The notes: a model not told the origin generated them from the sequence alone. A stretch of 64,000 bases of DNA from Polaromonas sp. (GCA_028291985.1 JAQGNE010000032.1:62001-126000), one strand, 5' to 3'. Positions 14,637-24,579 are shown, counted from the first letter of the stretch. Numbers and translations are program-made.

Positions 14637-15878
14637 TCAGTAGCGATGGCCCGCTACAAAAATGGCCAGCCGCATGAGCGCATACGCAATATGGTCAAGC
14701 ATACGTTGACCCCACGGCCGCCGACTGTAGGCCGCGGCATCCAGCAGACGTCCGTGGCCGGCTATCGCCGCGCACACGCTGGCCTTGAGTTCGCCGGCAA
14801 AAGCCGGGTCATCGAGAACCACATTGGCCTCGCGCGCCAGCAGCATGCTGAGTGGATCCAGGTTGGAAGACCCCACCGTAGCCCAGCGTCCGTCAATGAC
14901 GGCAACCTTGGCATGCAGGAAACTGGGCGCGTACTCGTGGATCTCGATGCCCGCTGCCAACAAGGCGCCATATACCGGGCGCGCTGCATGGTGTTGCATG
15001 AAGTATTCGTACTTGCCCTGCAGCAGCAGCGTGACTTTGACGCCACGCCTGGCCGCCTTGATCAATGCACGGCGGAGCTTTCCGCCGGGCAGGAAATAGG
15101 CGTTGGCGATCAACACCTCATGGCGGGCGCCGCCGATGGCCTGGCGGTAAGCCTTCTCGATACTGTTGCGGTTGCGCAGGTTGTCGCGCAACACCAGTTG
15201 AGCCTTCAGGCCGGCGCGCTGCCTCACGGCTGGCGTTACTTCAGTATCGGTAGACACCAGCCCTGGCGATGTACGCCGCCCAAAACCAGCCGCCTTGAAC
15301 TTTTCCCAGGCGCTGACCAGATGGTTCTGGCGCGCGCTGTACCCCGCCTGAACCCGCCACCACAGGAGCGCCATCGCCTCGGCCGCTTCCCGCGCCACCG
15401 GACCGGCCAATTGCACGGCGAAGTCAAACCGTGGCGACTGCAGCGCCCCATGGTTGGGGTCATAAAAATCGTCAAGGATGTTGATGCCACCGCAAAACAG
15501 GATTTGCTGGTCCACGACGGCAAGCTTTCGATGGAGCCGGCGCCAACGGTCGGGTACCAACAAGCCAAAGCCGCCAAGGCTGGCGGCGAGTGGTGAATAG
15601 ATACACCAGCTCACGCCGGCATCAGTCATTTTTGACTGCCATTCCAGTGGCAGGTCGTCCGAGCCAAATCCGTCGACCAAGACCTCAACCCTGACGCCAC
15701 GACGCGCCGCGCCCATCAGGGCGTTGGCGACTTCGGTGCCAGCGCCATGCAGATCAAAGATATAGGTTTCGAGCTGTACCCAGCTGCGCGCATGGTCAAG
15801 CGCCTGAACCAGCGCGGGGAAATACTGCTGCCCGCCCTGCAGAAGCTGCACACCGGTCGCATGCCGCGCGCGTGTCAT
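14637..15878 (-). CDS. clsB: Cardiolipin synthase B-like phospholipase D family protein
   Basis: A 413-residue protein with two phospholipase D (HKD) motifs: HRKLAVVDQQILFCGGIN and LHAKVAVIDGRWATVGSSN. It lacks the N-terminal membrane segments of ClsA, so it resembles ClsB/YbhO, which joins phospholipids to make cardiolipin at the inner membrane. I set the start at 15878 because its ATG overlaps the nudB stop (ATGA) and the next residues (TRARHATGVQLLQGG) open the family domain; the ORF-track start at 15974 would overlap nudB by 100 bp. It lies in the aspS-nudB-clsB run. A general PLD-type hydrolase is the alternative. Confidence 0.87.
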   Translation of the reverse strand: MTRARHATGVQLLQGGQQYFPALVQALDHARSWVQLETYIFDLHGAGTEVANALMGAARRGVRVEVLVDGFGSDDLPLEWQSKMTDAGVSWCIYSPLAASLGGFGLLVPDRWRRLHRKLAVVDQQILFCGGINILDDFYDPNHGALQSPRFDFAVQLAGPVAREAAEAMALLWWRVQAGYSARQNHLVSAWEKFKAAGFGRRTSPGLVSTDTEVTPAVRQRAGLKAQLVLRDNLRNRNSIEKAYRQAIGGARHEVLIANAYFLPGGKLRRALIKAARRGVKVTLLLQGKYEYFMQHHAARPVYGALLAAGIEIHEYAPSFLHAKVAVIDGRWATVGSSNLDPLSMLLAREANVVLDDPAFAGELKASVCAAIAGHGRLLDAAAYSRRPWGQRMLDHIAYALMRLAIFVAGHRY

Positions 15879-16348
15879 GGGGTGCAATGGCTGATGAAGC
15901 GGGGCAACATGAGGATTGCCTCGGCATTGGAAGGCGAGAAACACTGGTCCGCAGCGCGCAGCCAGGGCAGCCACCGGAAAGCGCTATGTTCTCGCGGGCT
16001 GAGTACTACGGCAGTGTCAGGCTGTACGCACAGGCTGAACACATGCTCGGTGTTGTGCGTTACATGCGAAGCGTAACGTGCGCGCCAGCCTGGATAGATC
16101 TCGTAGGTGTTGGAGATAGCCCAGTCGCAAAAGCGTCCGGCATCTTGCCGGATACCCGTCTCTTCCCACACTTCGCGCATGGCCGTATGAATGAACGGCT
16201 CGTCTGGCGTATCGCGGGAACCAGTCACACCTTGCCAGAAGCCGGGCTGGCCGGCTCGCTCCAGCAGCAGCACGTGTTGCTGCGGCGTATGAACGACCAC
16301 TAGCACCGACTCGGGAATTTTGAACATGTCCAATATCTCCCGGTTCAT
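15875..16348 (-). CDS. nudB: Dihydroneopterin triphosphate diphosphatase (Nudix)
   Basis: A 157-residue Nudix enzyme starting with KIPESVLVVVHT, then ERAGQPGFWQGVTGS, characteristic of NudB, which removes pyrophosphate from dihydroneopterin triphosphate, the FolE product. The Nudix box is GSRDTPDEPFIHTAMREV followed by WEETGI. The REVWEE core is intact, but the spacing from the first Gly to the first Glu is six residues rather than five, or that Glu is replaced by Asp; a DEP insertion of this kind may be normal in betaproteobacteria. It lies 30 bp after aspS, as often seen, and overlaps clsB by ATGA. It also has dATP pyrophosphohydrolase-like features. Confidence 0.88.
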   Translation of the reverse strand: MNREILDMFKIPESVLVVVHTPQQHVLLLERAGQPGFWQGVTGSRDTPDEPFIHTAMREVWEETGIRQDAGRFCDWAISNTYEIYPGWRARYASHVTHNTEHVFSLCVQPDTAVVLSPREHSAFRWLPWLRAADQCFSPSNAEAILMLPRFISHCTP

Positions 16349-16378
16349 TGTGCACAGACGCCTGCCGGCGCGATACCG

Positions 16379-18184
16379 CTATGCGGGCTGCGGGTTGCGC
16401 AGGCGGATGTGCAGCTCGCGTAACTGCTTGTCGTCAACCTTGCTGGGCGCATGGGTGAGCAGATCCTGGGCGCGCTGGGTTTTGGGGAAAGCGATGACGT
16501 CGCGTATCGACTCGGCGCCGGTCATCATTGTGACGATGCGGTCCAGGCCAAACGCCAGACCGCCATGTGGCGGTGCGCCATATTGCAAGGCGTCTAGCAA
16601 AAAGCCGAACTTTTCCTGCGCTTCTTCCGGACCGATCTTGAGTGCACCAAAAACCTTGCTTTGCACATCGGCACGGTGGATACGAACCGAACCTCCGCCA
16701 AGCTCCCATCCATTGAGCACCATGTCGTAAGCCTTGGCGATGCATTTTCCCGGGTCGGTGTCCATCCAGTCTTCGTGCCCGTCCTTGGGCGCTGTAAACG
16801 GGTGGTGAACAGCGCTCCAGCGCTGGCCATCCTCGTCAAATTCGAACATCGGGAAGTCAACCACCCACAGCGGTTTCCAGCCCGTGGTAAACAGACCGGA
16901 TTTCTTGCCGAAAGCGCTGTGCCCGATCTTGAGCCTGAGTGCGCCGATGCCGTCGTTGACCACTTTGGATTTGTCAGCACCAAAGAAAATAATGTCACCG
17001 CTGGCAGCGCCGGTGCGCTTCATGATTTCGGCCAGGGCCGCATCATGGATATTTTTGACGATCGGACTTTGCAAACCGTCACGGCCCTTGGCGGTGTCGT
17101 TCACCTTGATCCAGGCCAGACCTTTGGCGCCGTAGATCTTGACGAACTCGGTGTAGCCGTCAATCTCGCTACGGCTCATTTCCGCACCGCCCGGCACACG
17201 CAACGCAACCACCCGGCCGCCAGGCGTCGTTGCAGGTGCGCTGAACACCTTGAAGTCAACATCGGCCATCACATCGGTCAGTTCGGTGAACTCCAGATTC
17301 ACGCGCAAATCCGGCTTGTCGGAGCCAAAGCGATGCATGGCATCAGCGTAAGCCATGACCGGAAACTCGCCGAGATCGGTATTGAGTACTGTTTTGAAGA
17401 TATTGCTGATCATGCCCTGGAACATGTCGCGGATGTCCTGCTCGCCCATGAACGAGGTTTCAATATCGATTTGGGTAAATTCTGGCTGACGGTCAGCGCG
17501 CAGGTCCTCGTCGCGGAAACATTTGGTGATCTGGTAATAACGATCAAACCCCGCCACCATCAGCAATTGCTTGAACAGCTGCGGGCTTTGCGGCAGCGCG
17601 AAAAACATACCTTCGTTGACCCGACTTGGCACCAGGTAATCGCGCGCGCCTTCGGGCGTGCTTTTTGTCAGCATCGGTGTTTCGATGTCGATGAAACCGT
17701 TGGCATCCAGAAATTTGCGGGTTTCCATAGCCACACGGTAGCGAAGCATCAGGTTGTTCTGCATGTACGGACGGCGCAGGTCAAGTACGCGGTGCGTCAG
17801 GCGGGTGGTTTCCGACAGGTTGTCGTCGTCAAGCTGAAAAGGTGGCGTCACGCTCGGGTTAAGCACCGTCATGTCATGGCACAGCACTTCAATCTTGCCG
17901 CTTTTCAGGTTGTCGTTGGTCGTGCCGTCCGGACGTGCCCGCACCAGACCCTTGATCTGAATGCAAAACTCGTTGCGCACGCCCTCGGCCGTTTTGAACA
18001 TCTCTGGCCGGTCAGGGTCGCATACCACCTGCACATAGCCTTCCCGATCACGCAGGTCAACAAAGATCACCCCGCCATGGTCGCGCCTGCGGTTGACCCA
18101 GCCACAGAGGCTGATGGTCTGGCCCATCAGGGATTCGGTAACCAGTCCACAGTAGGTTGAACGCATTTGAGAGGCTGAAGACAT
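16379..18184 (-). CDS. aspS: Aspartyl-tRNA synthetase
   Basis: A 601-residue class II synthetase charging tRNA-Asp. In order: the N-terminal OB-fold anticodon-binding domain (about 15-110, [20 protein letters not shown]), class II motif 2 ([23 protein letters not shown] begins near residue 215), the bacterial GAD insertion (about 280-420) and motif 3 ([14 protein letters not shown], near residue 540). The length fits bacterial AspRS. Many betaproteobacterial AspRS enzymes are non-discriminating and also charge tRNA-Asn; that cannot be decided here. It is followed by nudB (30 bp) and preceded by DUF502 (126 bp). Confidence 0.97.
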   Translation of the reverse strand: MSSASQMRSTYCGLVTESLMGQTISLCGWVNRRRDHGGVIFVDLRDREGYVQVVCDPDRPEMFKTAEGVRNEFCIQIKGLVRARPDGTTNDNLKSGKIEVLCHDMTVLNPSVTPPFQLDDDNLSETTRLTHRVLDLRRPYMQNNLMLRYRVAMETRKFLDANGFIDIETPMLTKSTPEGARDYLVPSRVNEGMFFALPQSPQLFKQLLMVAGFDRYYQITKCFRDEDLRADRQPEFTQIDIETSFMGEQDIRDMFQGMISNIFKTVLNTDLGEFPVMAYADAMHRFGSDKPDLRVNLEFTELTDVMADVDFKVFSAPATTPGGRVVALRVPGGAEMSRSEIDGYTEFVKIYGAKGLAWIKVNDTAKGRDGLQSPIVKNIHDAALAEIMKRTGAASGDIIFFGADKSKVVNDGIGALRLKIGHSAFGKKSGLFTTGWKPLWVVDFPMFEFDEDGQRWSAVHHPFTAPKDGHEDWMDTDPGKCIAKAYDMVLNGWELGGGSVRIHRADVQSKVFGALKIGPEEAQEKFGFLLDALQYGAPPHGGLAFGLDRIVTMMTGAESIRDVIAFPKTQRAQDLLTHAPSKVDDKQLRELHIRLRNPQPA

Positions 18185-18310
18185 AGTTGGATTCGCTTGT
18201 TTGAACGATTAGGGTAGGCTGCTGTTGCGACGAACGCACCAGTTTATTGACGACTGGAATGATCTTGCAACTGACAACAGATGCGATGCAAATGACTCTC
18301 GGAAAATTCG

Positions 18311-18928
18311 CTAGCGGCGCCTGACGTCAGAGCTGCCCGGTACGACAACGCCCATCGAGATGACATAGGTCAGGGCTTCATCCACGCTCATCTTCAACTC
18401 GATGCAATGCTCACGCCGCAGCATGACGAAATACCCGCCAGTCGGGTTGGGCGTAGTTGGCACATAAACGCTCAAAAAATCGCCTGGCAGATGGTTGGCG
18501 ACGTCACCGCCCGGCGTGCCGGTTTGAAAACCAATCGTCCAGACGCCTTCGCGGGGCCATTGCACCAGTAACGCCTTGCGAAAAGCATTGCCGTTCTCCG
18601 AAAACAGCGTATCCGAAACCTGCTTCACACTGGAATAGATCGAACGGACTATCGGTATGCGGTGAAGCAGCAGGTCCCACCAGATCACCAGCTTTCGACC
18701 CAGAAAGTTGCTGGTGACCGCACCGATCAGCAACACGCCGAAAAAAGCAAGCAGTACGCCAAAACCAGGAATGTGAAAGCCGATCAACCGGTCAGGATGC
18801 CAGGCGGTCGGGAGAATGAGCAGCGTCTGGTCGAGGGTGGCAACAATCCATTCCAGAACCCAGAAGGTGATGGCCAGCGGCACCAGCACCAGCAGGCCCG
18901 CCAGCAGCCATTTCCGAATGGCCGACAT
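18311..18928 (-). CDS. DUF502 family inner-membrane protein
   Basis: A 205-residue protein with two membrane segments: about 8-31 (LLAGLLVLVPLAITFWVLEWIV) and about 55-75 (FGVLLAFFGVLLIGAVTSNFLG). These are followed by the family segment IPIVRSIYSSVKQVSDTLFS and a soluble C-terminal domain with VYVPTTPNPTGGY. The DUF502 function is not established. Its start overlaps the stop of the FmdB gene by one base (TGATG), so the two are coupled, and both precede aspS, a common arrangement in this group. A role in membrane-protein quality or regulation would be guesswork. Confidence 0.88.
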   Translation of the reverse strand: MSAIRKWLLAGLLVLVPLAITFWVLEWIVATLDQTLLILPTAWHPDRLIGFHIPGFGVLLAFFGVLLIGAVTSNFLGRKLVIWWDLLLHRIPIVRSIYSSVKQVSDTLFSENGNAFRKALLVQWPREGVWTIGFQTGTPGGDVANHLPGDFLSVYVPTTPNPTGGYFVMLRREHCIELKMSVDEALTYVISMGVVVPGSSDVRRR

Positions 18929-19302
18929 CAGTTCTTGTCCTTTGCCGGCGACGATGCAGGTGCGGGAACAGACGCTGCAGCGGCCGCAGAAGCAGGCGCG
19001 GCACTGGGTGCAGGAGCCGGCGATGCTGTGGCAGTGGACGATTCCTTGGCAGCCGTATCAGTGGATGTTGCGGCTGAAGTCGCAGCGCCATCTTTGCCAT
19101 CAGGCACAGCGCCGGGCTGGCCTCCCCGAAAATCAGTCACATACCAGCCAGAACCCTTGAGCTGAAAGCCGGCCGCTGTCAACTGCTTTTTAAAGGCCGG
19201 GGCGCCGCACTGCGGGCAGTCGACCAGTGGTGCATCGGACATTTTTTGCAGCACGTCTTTGGAATGCCCGCAGGATTCGCATTTGTAAGCGTAAATAGGC
19301 AT
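18928..19302 (-). CDS. FmdB-type zinc ribbon protein
   Basis: A 124-residue protein. The N-terminal half is the FmdB regulatory domain starting MPIYAYKCESCGHS, with CPQCG giving a second Cys pair (CxxC...CxxC zinc ribbon), and GSGWYVTDFR. The C-terminal half is a low-complexity Ala/Ser/Thr/Pro tail ending KDKN, probably disordered. I set the start at 19302 (MPIYAY, the invariable family start); the ORF-track start at 19362 adds 20 unrelated residues. FmdB proteins are named after a putative regulator of formamidase and are of unknown function. The TGATG overlap couples it to DUF502. Confidence 0.88.
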   Translation of the reverse strand: MPIYAYKCESCGHSKDVLQKMSDAPLVDCPQCGAPAFKKQLTAAGFQLKGSGWYVTDFRGGQPGAVPDGKDGAATSAATSTDTAAKESSTATASPAPAPSAAPASAAAAASVPAPASSPAKDKN

Positions 19303-19443
19303 AGTTCTGGAGCTTCTTCGATGTGTTTTGACGGCTGCCGGTGCAAATTGCAAAGCCCTCAATTATAGGCGTTGGGTCTTTCGCAATGCTGTAAAAGATG
19401 GGCATTCGAGCGCGCACATGCACGCGGCACACGCAGATACCGT

Positions 19444-20997
19444 CTAGAAGAGCCGCACACGCATCAGCACCTGCATCGCCATCAGACCCAGGATGAAACC
19501 GACGCCACCGTAAATAATGCTTTGCAGCAGCTTGTTGGTTCTTTTTTGCTCGGCAAGCAATTCGAGCATTTCCTTTTGATAGGCACCAGGTTTGTGCTGA
19601 AGATATTGCGACAGCAACCGGGGAAGATTGGGCAGCAGCTTGGCGTAGCTTGGAGCTTCGGCTTTTAGCTGCTCCAGCAGTTTTTCGGGGCCAACCTGTT
19701 CGCGCATCCACCTTTCCAGAAACGGTTTGGCGGTGCTCCACAAGTCGAGATCAGGGTCAAGCTCGCGGCCCAGTCCTTCGATGTTCAACAGCGTCTTTTG
19801 CAGCAAGACCAACTGGGGCTGTATCTCCACATGAAAGCGGCGAGACGTCTGAAAAAGCCGCATCAGCACCAGGCCGAGGGATATCTCCTTCAGAGGACGG
19901 TCGAAGTACGGTTCGCAACAGGCGCGTATGGCCGCTTCCAGTTCGTCCACCCGTGTGTCGCGCGGTACCCAGCCTGACTCGATATGCAGTTCGGCCACGC
20001 GCTTGTAATCGCGGCGAAAAAACGCAATGAAATTCTGGGCAAGGTATTCCTTGTCGGTCTCGGTAAGCGTGCCGACGATGCCGAAGTCCAGCGAGATATA
20101 GCGTCCGAAGGTTGCCGGATCCAGGCTGACCTGGATATTTCCTGGGTGCATGTCTGCATGAAAGAAACCGTCTCGAAAGACTTGTGTGAAAAAGATGGTG
20201 ACGCCATCCCGCGCCAGCTTTTTCATATCCACGCCGGCATCGCGCAAACGCTGGGTCTGACTGATGGGGACGCCTTTCATACGCTGCATCACCATCACAT
20301 CGGGCATGCAATAGTCCCAGACCATCTCTGGAATCAGGACCAGTTCGAGCCCCTGCATATTTCGGCGAAGCTGGGCGGCATTGGCGGCCTCGCGCAGCAG
20401 ATCCAGCTCATCATGAAGGTACTTGTCAAACTCGCTCACCACCTCACGTGGTTTCAAGCGCTTGCCATCCGCCGATGACTTTTCAACCCATCCCGCCATC
20501 ATGTGCATCAGCGTCAGGTCTTTTTCAATCGCCGGCTTCATGTTGGGGCGAAGCACCTTCACCGCCACCTCCTGGCCGTTGGGCAGGGTCGCAAAATGAA
20601 CCTGGGCGATGGACGCACTGGCTATCGGCACCTGCTCAAACGTGGCAAATACCTTAGATAGCGGACGGCCATAAGCCTTTTCGATGATCGCCACGGCCAG
20701 CTCCGAACTGAATGGCGGGACGCGGTCCTGAAGCAGGGCCAGTTCGTCTGCGATGTCCGGTGGCAGCAAGTCACGCCGGGTTGACATGATCTGGCCGAAC
20801 TTGACGAATATCGGCCCGAGTTTCTCAAGCGCCAGGCGCAAGCGCTCACCACGCGGCGCCTTCAGGTTTCGCCCTACCGACACCACGCGTGCCAGTAGAC
20901 GCACCCACGGTTTCTCAAAACTGGACAACACCAGTTCGTCCAGACCAAAGCGGAGCACGGTCCAGATGATAGAAAATCCCCTCAGCATCCGCCTCAT
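19444..20997 (-). CDS. ubiB: UbiB/ABC1 (ADCK) atypical kinase for ubiquinone synthesis
   Basis: A 517-residue UbiB-family protein needed for ubiquinone biosynthesis. Visible family motifs are the KxGQ segment KFGQIMSTR, the Ala-rich loop ASASIAQVH, the conserved Lys in VAVKVLRP, a catalytic-type HADMHPGN and LDFGIVG, followed by two C-terminal membrane segments ([19 protein letters not shown] at the end). It is a peripheral inner-membrane ATPase/kinase-like protein supporting lipid intermediate handling. It overlaps ubiJ by ATGA (20994-20997), so both are made together, and ubiE is 1.8 kb upstream on the same strand. Confidence 0.96.
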   Translation of the reverse strand: MRRMLRGFSIIWTVLRFGLDELVLSSFEKPWVRLLARVVSVGRNLKAPRGERLRLALEKLGPIFVKFGQIMSTRRDLLPPDIADELALLQDRVPPFSSELAVAIIEKAYGRPLSKVFATFEQVPIASASIAQVHFATLPNGQEVAVKVLRPNMKPAIEKDLTLMHMMAGWVEKSSADGKRLKPREVVSEFDKYLHDELDLLREAANAAQLRRNMQGLELVLIPEMVWDYCMPDVMVMQRMKGVPISQTQRLRDAGVDMKKLARDGVTIFFTQVFRDGFFHADMHPGNIQVSLDPATFGRYISLDFGIVGTLTETDKEYLAQNFIAFFRRDYKRVAELHIESGWVPRDTRVDELEAAIRACCEPYFDRPLKEISLGLVLMRLFQTSRRFHVEIQPQLVLLQKTLLNIEGLGRELDPDLDLWSTAKPFLERWMREQVGPEKLLEQLKAEAPSYAKLLPNLPRLLSQYLQHKPGAYQKEMLELLAEQKRTNKLLQSIIYGGVGFILGLMAMQVLMRVRLF

Positions 20998-21608
20998 GCG
21001 GGGGTACCTGGCGTCAGGGGGGTAGTGGTTATAGGCCCGGCTGCGGCTGTCTGGCTGGAAGGCGAAGCTTCAGCGAAGCTGGCTGCGGATGCGGATGCGG
21101 CAGGTTTGCTCGCCAAGAACTGCTTAAGTCCGGCCACCAGCTTGCGCGCTGCGTCGCCCAGCGCATGCGCCGGAATATCGCCAATGACCCGCGACAAATC
21201 CTCTTCTATATCCCAGCGCAAATTTTCTGCTAGCCAACCCAATTCGGCGGCAAGCTGCACATCGCCCTCAATATTCACAGGCGGCGCCTTGCCAGCCATC
21301 AATGACTGCAGCACGACCAGCGGTGTGTCAGCTGCAACTGAGACCAGCAGGTCGGGCCGGGACGAGGGCGCGGCACGATCGAAGAGGCCGGCCGGGGTGA
21401 TAAGCAGATCAATTTCAAATGCACCCCATCGGCCGTGCAGCACGCTGCCTTTTTTTCGTGCGAGGCGATCCTGCGCTTCCTTTTCCTGCATCAGCACATG
21501 ATTGAGGAGCAGTACCAGCCGTTGCTGACCTTCCTCGACCACCCATTGCGGAGGCTTGAACTGACTGGCAAGTGACTGCAGAAATGAAAAAGGGGGCGTA
21601 GTGTTCAT
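20994..21608 (-). CDS. ubiJ: UbiJ-like ubiquinone biosynthesis accessory protein (SCP2-like domain)
   Basis: A 204-residue protein. An SCP2-like lipid-binding domain covers about residues 25-115 ([38 protein letters not shown]), followed by a helical part ([22 protein letters not shown]) and an Ala/Ser/Pro/Thr tail. UbiJ holds ubiquinone intermediates in the soluble Ubi complex. The start at 21608 gives [13 protein letters not shown]; the ORF-track start at 21680 adds 24 residues of non-family sequence. It overlaps ubiB by ATGA, mirroring the ubiE-ubiJ-ubiB order known from E. coli, here with a Tim44-like gene between ubiE and ubiJ. Confidence 0.87.
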   Translation of the reverse strand: MNTTPPFSFLQSLASQFKPPQWVVEEGQQRLVLLLNHVLMQEKEAQDRLARKKGSVLHGRWGAFEIDLLITPAGLFDRAAPSSRPDLLVSVAADTPLVVLQSLMAGKAPPVNIEGDVQLAAELGWLAENLRWDIEEDLSRVIGDIPAHALGDAARKLVAGLKQFLASKPAASASAASFAEASPSSQTAAAGPITTTPLTPGTPA

Positions 21609-21742
21609 ACGCCCCCGATTTTGACGGATAAATCGAATACCTAGCCAGACGCCCATATGCACCCGGGCAAAAGCATGCACTTGAATGCTGACGGCACCCT
21701 GCGGTTCAAACGCGGATCAAGTCCGTACCCAGGTGGTGTCGA

Positions 21743-22741
21743 TTACTGAAGTGCCTGCACACCGGCAACCAGCCAGCCGCCCCGGCCTTCTTTCGGCTTC
21801 GTCATGTTCCAGACCTCGCGGAAAGGGCTCGCGCCGGCTGAGGCGTCCTCCCGAATCATCCCGGAAAATTCGACGCTGGCCATGTAAGCGTCGCTAAGCT
21901 CTTCAATGCCAAGCAGTTGCGCTTCCAGCATCACCACATCGGTTTTGTTGACGCCTACGCCGGTATGTTGTTCGCGGTCGCTCAACTGTGTTTTGATCTG
22001 CTCGAGCATTTCATCGGTCATCATGGCGCGAAGGCTGTTGACATCGGAACGGTCCCAGGCGTCCTGCAGTGACACAAAGTTCTTTTTGCAGGCAGTCAAG
22101 AATCCGTCTGCATCAAATCCTGCCGGCACCCCCCACGATTGCGATCCTGTCAGGGCAGAGCCAATCATGGATCCGCCTGCTGAAGCGCCAGCCATCTGCC
22201 GCGATGCCTCAAAAGGCATGCTGTTTCGCTCCCAGGGTCGGGCAGAGGCATCGTTGCCCACGGTTTCCGGACGGTAATTGTGCGGCGTCGTGGCTGCCCC
22301 AGCACCTTGAAACGCATAGGGCTGCTGGCCTGGCGCCGGGCTGGCACCGCCCGCTTGGGCACCGCCCTTGAGTTTACGCATCACAAAACCGACCACCAGC
22401 ATGACGACCAGGGCCAGCAACGCAAACATGATGATCTGACCGAAAGCGCCGCCCAGACCTAGCGACGACGCAAGCCAGGCAAGACCCAGGCCGGCTGCAA
22501 GGCCGCCCAGCATCGCACCCCAGGGCTTTTTAGGCGCAGCGGCGGCGGCAGCAGGCGAGGCCGGCGTACCCGGCTGAGCAGCATTGTTATTGGCGGGCGC
22601 CTGCCGCTGAGTCACGTTCGACGACTGCTTGCCAAACGACGAACCACCGCCCATGCGTTTGGCCTCGGCTTCAGCGCCGGCCAAGGTCAGCGTCACTGCA
22701 AGCATGGCAGTTAGAACAAGAGATGCGAGTTTCTTCATCAT
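21743..22741 (-). CDS. Tim44-like domain membrane protein
   Basis: A 332-residue protein with an N-terminal signal/membrane segment (LASLVLTAMLAVTLTLAGAEA), a Gly/Ser/Gln/Ala-rich linker, two further membrane segments (about 75-96 and 100-118), another Gly/Pro-rich linker, and a C-terminal Tim44-like domain (about 205-330; FLTACKKNFVSLQDAWDRSD, ELLGIEELSD-type region, VEFSGMIRED). Bacterial Tim44-like proteins are inner-membrane proteins of poorly known role; the domain is related to the mitochondrial import motor subunit that binds membrane and Hsp70. It lies between ubiE and ubiJ. A link to ubiquinone synthesis is possible but only by position. Confidence 0.85.
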   Translation of the reverse strand: MMKKLASLVLTAMLAVTLTLAGAEAEAKRMGGGSSFGKQSSNVTQRQAPANNNAAQPGTPASPAAAAAAPKKPWGAMLGGLAAGLGLAWLASSLGLGGAFGQIIMFALLALVVMLVVGFVMRKLKGGAQAGGASPAPGQQPYAFQGAGAATTPHNYRPETVGNDASARPWERNSMPFEASRQMAGASAGGSMIGSALTGSQSWGVPAGFDADGFLTACKKNFVSLQDAWDRSDVNSLRAMMTDEMLEQIKTQLSDREQHTGVGVNKTDVVMLEAQLLGIEELSDAYMASVEFSGMIREDASAGASPFREVWNMTKPKEGRGGWLVAGVQALQ

Positions 22742-22842
22742 GGTTTGTCTCCTGGCAGAACATCAGTCCTGCATATGGTCCGTTATCACAAAATTTCAAG
22801 CAATGGTGTTAGAAAACAACGCCCTGCACCCACTCGTGCCCG

Positions 22843-23574
22843 CTAGCACTTGATTCCGACATGCAAGGCTACCACTCCGCCGCTCATATTGTGATAGTCC
22901 ACATGGCCGAAACCACCTTTGTGCATCATGGTCTTGAGCTCCTGTTGCCCTGGATGCATCCGTATCGATTCGGCTAGGTACTGGTAGCTGGAGTCGTCAT
23001 TCGCCACCCACTTGCCCAATCTTGGCAGCACCTTGAATGAATACCAGTCGTAGACTTTCTCCAGCGGTTTGGCTATCTTCGAAAACTCTAGAACCAACAG
23101 TTTGCCGCCCGGCTTCAGCACGCGATTCATCTCAAGAAGTGCGTTGTCTTTGTGCGTCATATTGCGCAATCCGAAGGCAACCGTCACCAGATCGAAATAC
23201 CCGTCCGCAAACGGCAAGCGCTCGCCATCGCAGACGACTGTCGGCAGGCTGACACCGCGATCGAGCAGACGATTGCGTCCTTCGCGCAGCATGGCTTCAT
23301 TGATATCGGTGTGCACCACAGTTCCCGCGACACCCACTTTGGAAGCAAAAGCCAGCGCAAGATCGCCAGTCCCGCCGGCGATGTCCAGCACACGCTGCCC
23401 GGGCTTCACATTTGCGACCATCACGGTGTAGGCCTTCCAGGCCCGGTGCATTCCGGCTGACATCAGGTCATTCATCAGGTCGTACTTGGGCGCGACCGAA
23501 TCAAAAACGCCTTTGACGCGGCCCGCCTTTTCTTGCTCTTCGACCGATTGAAAACCGAAATGGGTGTTTGTCAT
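22843..23574 (-). CDS. ubiE: Ubiquinone/menaquinone C-methyltransferase
   Basis: A 243-residue class I SAM-dependent methyltransferase of the UbiE/COQ5 family. Motif I is [13 protein letters not shown] (residues ~61-73). UbiE signatures are [21 protein letters not shown] near the N-terminus and [17 protein letters not shown] in the middle. It methylates C2 of the demethoxyquinol intermediate in ubiquinone synthesis in the cytoplasm. Length is as expected (E. coli 251). The start is clear from the family. It is same-strand with the Tim44-like, ubiJ and ubiB genes. Confidence 0.96.
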   Translation of the reverse strand: MTNTHFGFQSVEEQEKAGRVKGVFDSVAPKYDLMNDLMSAGMHRAWKAYTVMVANVKPGQRVLDIAGGTGDLALAFASKVGVAGTVVHTDINEAMLREGRNRLLDRGVSLPTVVCDGERLPFADGYFDLVTVAFGLRNMTHKDNALLEMNRVLKPGGKLLVLEFSKIAKPLEKVYDWYSFKVLPRLGKWVANDDSSYQYLAESIRMHPGQQELKTMMHKGGFGHVDYHNMSGGVVALHVGIKC

Positions 23575-23690
23575 AGGCGCATGCCAGAACTATGGACCAG
23601 TGTCAGTAGGCAAAGCCGTCACGAAAACAGCACTGCCGGGTTGTGGGTAAATGCGAAACAGCTAGCGGTACGGGCAAGGGATCATCGCAC

Positions 23691-24104
23691 TCAATGGCTG
23701 CTGCACGAATGCCCCGCTGCAGCGACCATTGGCGCATCGCGCTCGGCCCCAGCTGCCTGGAGCCTGCGCTCATAGTCGGCCCACAAGCCGCCCTGCTCTG
23801 TACCCAGGTAGTAGAGGTAATCCCACGAGAAAATCCCGCTTTCATGGCCATCCGAAAAGACGGGCTTGACCGCATAATTGCCCACAGGCTCAAGCTCGAC
23901 CAGATTGACATCTCGCTTGCCGGTCTGCAGCACTTCCTGACCGGGGCCGTGGCCCTGCACCTCTGCCGAGGGTGAGTACACCCGCATCAGTTCGAATGGA
24001 ATCCTGAACTCGCGACCATCGGAAAACGCAACCTCAAGCATGCGAGATGCGTTGTGAACCGTCAACGCTGTCGGAGTGGGTGAGCCTGCTTGTAAACCGG
24101 CCAT
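23691..24104 (-). CDS. DUF971 (gamma-butyrobetaine hydroxylase-like N-terminal) domain protein
   Basis: A 137-residue protein consisting of a DUF971 domain (ALTVHNASRMLEVAFSDG ... LPFELMRVYSPSAEV-type segment ... GNYAVKPVFSDGHESGIFSWDYLYYLG) and a short His/Ser-rich tail. The domain is a small beta fold that in some eukaryotic relatives binds zinc; bacterial stand-alone copies are linked to Fe-S or Mrp-type proteins without firm function. The start at 24104 (MAGLQAG) avoids 25 extra residues overlapping the HIT gene. ubiE follows on the same strand 116 bp later, a frequent arrangement. Confidence 0.87.
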   Translation of the reverse strand: MAGLQAGSPTPTALTVHNASRMLEVAFSDGREFRIPFELMRVYSPSAEVQGHGPGQEVLQTGKRDVNLVELEPVGNYAVKPVFSDGHESGIFSWDYLYYLGTEQGGLWADYERRLQAAGAERDAPMVAAAGHSCSSH

Positions 24105-24115
24105 AGGTGTGCTCT

Positions 24116-24559
24116 CTAATCTTGTGGGTGGAACGACGCAGCCATCTTGGTGGCGATCGCGCGGTTGACATCGGCGCAAGCACCTGCAACCTCCTTCAGT
24201 TTGCCAGCATTTGCTGCTCGTTGGGGATTTGACCAGATTGACCCCGGAAAGTGGCTGTCCCAGTCAAACCGGGCTATCACATGCCAATGCAAATGGGACA
24301 CCATATTGCCGAGGGCGGCCAGGTTGATCTTGTGCGGCCGCAAAATGGCGCGAAGCGCTTGCTCTACCTGCACAACAGCAGCCATACAGGTATCGCGCTC
24401 GGCAGCGGAGAGGTCTGAAAACTCGGATACATGCCGGTTCCAGATAACACGGTACAGGGCCGGAAAACCCGGCTCGTCCGCCTGAATGATGCGCAGGTCA
24501 TGGTTGCGAAAAACCAGCAAACCGCCATCAAACGCACATAAAACGCAGGGCATGGCCAA
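24116..24559 (-). CDS. HIT-family nucleotide-binding protein
   Basis: A 147-residue histidine-triad protein. The catalytic triad motif HLHWHVIARF (HxHxHxx) lies near residue 90, after a typical KINLAALGNMVS segment, and the N-terminus carries a CVLC pair that could bind zinc. HIT proteins hydrolyse nucleotide phosphoramidates or dinucleotides. Length and layout fit the bacterial HIT group rather than GalT. The stop lies 11 bp before the DUF971 start, suggesting co-transcription; 20 bp separate it from the upstream giant oxidoreductase gene. Confidence 0.9.
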   Translation of the reverse strand: MAMPCVLCAFDGGLLVFRNHDLRIIQADEPGFPALYRVIWNRHVSEFSDLSAAERDTCMAAVVQVEQALRAILRPHKINLAALGNMVSHLHWHVIARFDWDSHFPGSIWSNPQRAANAGKLKEVAGACADVNRAIATKMAASFHPQD

Positions 24560-24579
24560 CAGAAGCTATTTTGCCTGGC

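Noticed and set aside
16661-18160. 499-residue plus-strand ORF
   Set aside because: Fully antisense to aspS, with no recognisable domain.
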